Source: Beroe forskalii
Taxonomy: Eukaryota > Ctenophora > Nuda > Beroida > Beroidae
Reading direction: 5' to 3'
Assembly (NCBI GenBank): GCA_011033025.1
Contig: WFMF01000086.1
Location: forward strand, 62,001 to 126,000
Length of the DNA: 64,000 bases
The notes under the pieces were generated by a model. The model ran no database searches. It had not been told where the DNA came from and saw only the letters and a list, made by a program, of their open reading frames with translations. Position numbers and translations under genes: made by a program. Shown here piece after piece: positions 61,701 to 64,000 of this stretch. Position 1 is the stretch's first letter. Every line of letters starts with the position of its first letter.

Positions 61701-64000
61701 TGCTTAAAGAAATGAAATTTTGTCAGAAAATAGCCGGCATCAAAGCTTATTTTATGATCTTTGATCAAATTTCGGAGGATTCTGGACTATTTTGGTTCGT
61801 AGGGACGGGTAATGGTTTAAAAAATAATGAAATTTAATTCCACTGGTTGTTCGCCAAAAAGGTTTGTTTTTACCCCAAAATTTTTTCATCATAATTAGTA
61901 CCGATCATAATTTCATTCGTCATAATAAGTACACATCATAATTTCTACCACTAAGGTATACTGTAACTTAAAATGGTCTATACTCTATGTAGTGATCCGC
62001 TTAGGAGTCAATTTCAAAATAATGCCTCATTCTCGCCTCACGGTTTTGTGGTCATCGCTTTTTGGGGATAATTGCCCAATGCTCGAAGCTAGCAGATTAA
62101 ATTTCCCACGGTAAACTTGACCGTACGTATGTACGCGCGTGAGGTTTCACATTCAATTCGTACGTTCAAATTGGCGCTCGCGCGCTCAACAGACTAGAAA
62201 TACTTTGAAGCGCGTTACATGTTGAGAAGACCCTTTCGTATAATACATTTATACAACAAAGAAGTGTCCCAAATGGTACACGTTACCTGTTTGGCGATAA
62301 CATCAAGTATTCGGTTTTGGGCTTGATTAACTGCTCCTTCCTTCTGTAGGAGAATAGCGGGCTCGGCCTTCTCTTTCTTCACAGAAGGTACTCTGAAAGA
62401 AAGTGTTTTCGGTTAACTTGGAAGGAACCTGGATACAGGAAAATTTACACAAATCATTACACAAATTATTACACTGAAATGGAATAGAATTTGGAATGCA
62501 TGCGTCCACCTGCCATTGTGGGTCTGATAGTTGCGGAATAGTTCAAGAATATGACCCACAAATAAGACCCAGTGGAAAATTCTGCCAATGGAGTATGGAC
62601 TTAAGTCTCTTAACTAGACCCCATCATGAGTAACACTCAAGCAGTTGTGTGTAAAATGAAGCTTACTTCAAGTCTTGCAGGACTGTTTCCAGGGACTTGT
62701 CGTGCTTCTCGCAGCACCTTGTAAGGTGTCGTTTCCTGGATGTTGTGGACGCGAAAGACTTACTGCACAGAGGGCAAACAGGTCTACCGTCGTCTGCCTT
62801 GCTGGGCCTGTGCATGATAGCATCAGATAGCAACATTAGATAGCAACATCAGATAGCATAATCAGATAGCATTACATAGCATATCATAGCAATACAGCAG
62901 GTGTTGAATGATACCAGTCAGCTAATATAATGTATCGAAATATAAAGCAAAAGACAGTTTGTTTATCAGTGAATGTCATACTTCGAGATGGAAGATTCGC
63001 GATTTGAAGGTTCGGCAGGGGCTGAAGCATTTTCAGCATTCTCTGATGGAGCCTCGATTTCTGACGACCCAAAGTTATTGACTTTTTCCAAAGCATCACA
63101 GCACCTGGACAATTGCCGTGTTAGCCGTAATAATCTAGGCGTCAAAATCTTGATCATAACCAGGGAGTTTGCTACAACAACAAATAACAGTTAATCACAA
63201 TACTCAATAGTCTTCATGTTCAATACTAAGCAGAAAATAATGAGGAATCCGGTGCACCAAGTCAGCCCTACTCTGCAGTAGCTAGGGGGTCCAAAAAGCG
63301 TACCGGGGTGGAGGATTTGATAATTCCGCGCTAACGGGGGAGTCGCAAAATATTAAGTTGGCCCGAACTTTTTCCTTGTAAATTGCTATCGCCTCCCCCC
63401 TGCTCATTAGCTACTGCAGAGTACCTAGTACCTGTTGACATGGGATGTCCTCCTCTCAGCACTGTACGACGTGATGTTCTTCTGACAGATCTGACAGAAA
63501 GAGTAGCCAAGGGTCTCCGAACTATTCCGCGTGCTAGGCCCCTGTAACGTGGGTCTGGGCCTGTCCTGGGTAGAAGCACACGGTTCGGGTTCCGTTTCTG
63601 AGGGTAAATCAGTCGTTGATGGGGTCGCTGTGGAAGCCTTTTCTGAGGATACGGCTTCAGAAGAGCTGACAGTTTCTGAGGAAGTAACAACTGAGACAGT
63701 GGTAAGAGGGGCAGGAGATTCTGATGATCTGGTAACAGTAGCTGGTGAGGGTTTGTTAGAAGAATCACTATCACATGTCTGCGATACCACAGGAGGTGTT
63801 TCAATCAAGGAATGGTTGGGTGTGTTAAGAGGAGCTGACTGTATCGACACTGACTTATCCACCTTCGATAACAAAGCTGCATTCGAGGTGCTGTCTTGCG
63901 TACTGATATCAGGGATATGATCAGTGTTCACAGGGTCCGTTACTTCTCTCTGAATCTGAAAGCTAGGTTGCTCTGAGTGGGTGGTGTTAGAGTTCACAGG
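52686..64000 (-). CDS. SLX4: SLX4 structure-specific endonuclease scaffold, partial at 5' end
   Basis: Nuclear scaffold that binds SLX1, XPF-ERCC1 and MUS81 in crosslink repair and Holliday-junction resolution. Minus-strand exons, 5' to 3': >64000-63432, 63104-62982, 62807-62667, 62392-62287, 60810-60000, 59705-59157, 58641-58350, 58113-57434, 57261-57180, 57019-56432, 56314-56234, 53208-53046, 52820-52686. All phases agree; 1439 codons plus stop. Domains: UBZ4 finger 1 (CQIC..HVNRC, split by an intron), UBZ4 finger 2 (CPLCSKSF..HLTRC), long acidic Ser-rich linker, BTB (exon 58641-58350: VTVLCSDGQQRHAHRVILEL), SAP (FDTPRLNSEVNKFGMKPLTK, then EEIHRFT), and the C-terminal SLX1-binding domain (LYCKVLQYEPIDILQIK, then PLIAQVLDDQGITYF). 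The N-terminus lies beyond the right edge. The intron 53209-56233 holds a GT31-like gene on the opposite strand. Confidence 0.92.
53320..53522. mobile_element. 203-bp MITE with TACCTTAGGAGG ends
   Basis: Ends TACCTTAGGAGGTTTATTTA and the complement of TACCTTAGGAGGTGTATTTA, with TA edges. The interior holds AATGACGTCATTATCATA, the TGACGTCA word also seen at 27971 and 35691-36421, and a paired GGGATTTTTCA / TGAAAAATCCCC. It lies in an SLX4 intron. Confidence 0.88.
53900..54110 (-). mobile_element. Probable tRNA-derived SINE with A-tail
   Basis: On the minus strand an A-box-like TAGCCCAGTTAAGGGG (54044-54029) and a B-box-like GGTTCCAGTC (54001-53992) stand about 27 nt apart, as in tRNA promoters. 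A short body with two small hairpins follows, and then an A-rich tail (T-run on plus, 53904-53923). No target duplication was found. It has not been checked against known SINEs. Confidence 0.45.
54610..54700. mobile_element. Solo end of the TATCGGACATT MITE family
   Basis: Contains ATTCACGCTCAGCGTGA, AATGTCCGTGATAATAATGT and CCGATATTAGG, the reverse of the left end at 12864. It lies just upstream of the GT31-like gene. Confidence 0.5.
54745..55825 (+). pseudogene. GT31 (beta-3-glycosyltransferase)-like gene with one frameshift
   Basis: Intronless type II membrane protein gene inside an SLX4 intron, opposite strand. Residues 7-22 are a TM anchor (WWLPLLLVFSITIIRML). GT31 features: YFLVIAIPST, QRAAIRSTW, IKTMFIIGAA, DSLKYKVLWAMK, FFFKTDQDVLVN (the DxD region, reading DQD), then KYPFKYCSGAG. 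There the frame breaks: GGGC at 55522-55525 has one base too many, so frame 1 stops at 55542, while YVMSRDVVRGAMETLPDD continues in another frame to 55825. The pieces are collinear with GT31 enzymes. Between STW and IKT lies an in-frame minisatellite of about 36-nt units (PIPGIQVSSDL, about 55005-55160), unusual for the catalytic domain. It is either a recent pseudogene, an allele, or an assembly error. The TTTCAG just before the ATG could be an acceptor. Confidence 0.8.
55826..56233. other. Rest of the SLX4 intron after the GT31-like gene
   Basis: AT-rich, no further feature. It contains the 3' flank of the plus-strand gene and, at the right end, the minus-strand donor of the SLX4 exon 56234-56314. 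Confidence 0.5.
58642..58775 (-). repeat. Duplicated splice acceptor and start of the SLX4 BTB exon
   Basis: Reading the minus strand, a first copy at about 58745-58682 has CACTACCTCCCCTCTTCAG, then GAAATCGGAGTCTCATGTCC and GCACGCCTCAAGGACCACGC. A second copy at 58665-58595 has CACTACCTCCCATTACAG and the matching exon start. Only the second continues into the full BTB exon. The upstream copy is a decoy acceptor plus about 46 bp of exon. Confidence 0.88.
58776..59156. other. SLX4 intron, featureless part
   Basis: AT-rich intron between the BTB exon and the exon 59157-59705. No repeat or gene seen. Confidence 0.45.
61088..61961. mobile_element. ~870-bp MITE with TACCTTAGTGGTAG ends
   Basis: Left end TATACCTTAGTGGTAGAAAT and right end ATTTCTACCACTAAGGTATA are exact complements over at least 27 bp, and similarity extends past 40 bp with ATTATGAT-type words repeated inward. 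TA target. The interior has no ORF. It occupies a large part of the SLX4 intron 60811-62286. Confidence 0.9.
63269..63423. mobile_element. 155-bp MITE next to an SLX4 splice donor
   Basis: Perfect 16-bp inverted ends TACTCTGCAGTAGCTA and TAGCTACTGCAGAGTA, TA at both edges, C/G-rich interior without an ORF. Its right edge is 8 bp from the exon end at 63432, leaving only the donor GTACTAGG between them. Confidence 0.88.

Overview
This is animal nuclear DNA, probably from a marine invertebrate of uncertain phylum. Genes are split by GT-AG introns whose phases join correctly, the background is AT-rich, and non-coding DNA is full of minisatellites, foldback repeats and short inverted-repeat transposons (MITEs). 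All exon models below were joined by eye from splice signals, phase and protein-family motifs, with no transcript evidence.

Layout. (1) 1-22.7 kb, + strand: the 3' half of a polypeptide GalNAc-transferase gene (catalytic exons, then a ricin-type lectin domain). One intron of about 15 kb (6722-21715) holds three intronless genes for secreted double C-type-lectin-domain proteins; two of them lie in a tandem segmental duplication. A tRNA-Thr(AGU) sits in an earlier intron. (2) 22.7-28.2 kb: tandem repeats and a GC-rich foldback cluster (24.4-25.4 kb), no gene recognised. (3) 28.2-35.9 kb: a piggyBac-type transposase gene (minus strand) split by a 1.6-kb TA-flanked inverted-repeat element, with a quasi-palindromic short motif scattered on both sides. 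(4) 35.5-39.5 kb: repeats carrying TGACGTCA, a 504-bp satellite and a MITE. (5) 39.8-44.9 kb, + strand: a small secreted kringle gene (three exons seen) and the last four exons of a TSPAN13/31-like tetraspanin. (6) 45-48.5 kb: repeats, including about 25 units each carrying TGACTCA. (7) 48.5-51.9 kb, minus: a complete eight-exon uridine phosphorylase (334 aa). (8) 52.7-64 kb, minus: most of SLX4, the DNA-repair nuclease scaffold (two UBZ4 fingers, BTB, SAP and C-terminal SLX1-binding domain), running off the right edge. A plus-strand GT31 glycosyltransferase-like gene with a frameshift lies inside an SLX4 intron.

Themes. Small intronless genes lie inside introns of larger genes in two places. 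The GalNAc-transferase that makes mucin-type O-glycans hosts a family of lectin-like genes, although a functional link is only inference. Several different MITE families share the terminus TA-CCTTA. In five intron-poor or candidate first-exon genes an acceptor-like pyrimidine-AG lies 1-3 nt before the ATG, which would fit 5'UTR introns or spliced-leader trans-splicing.
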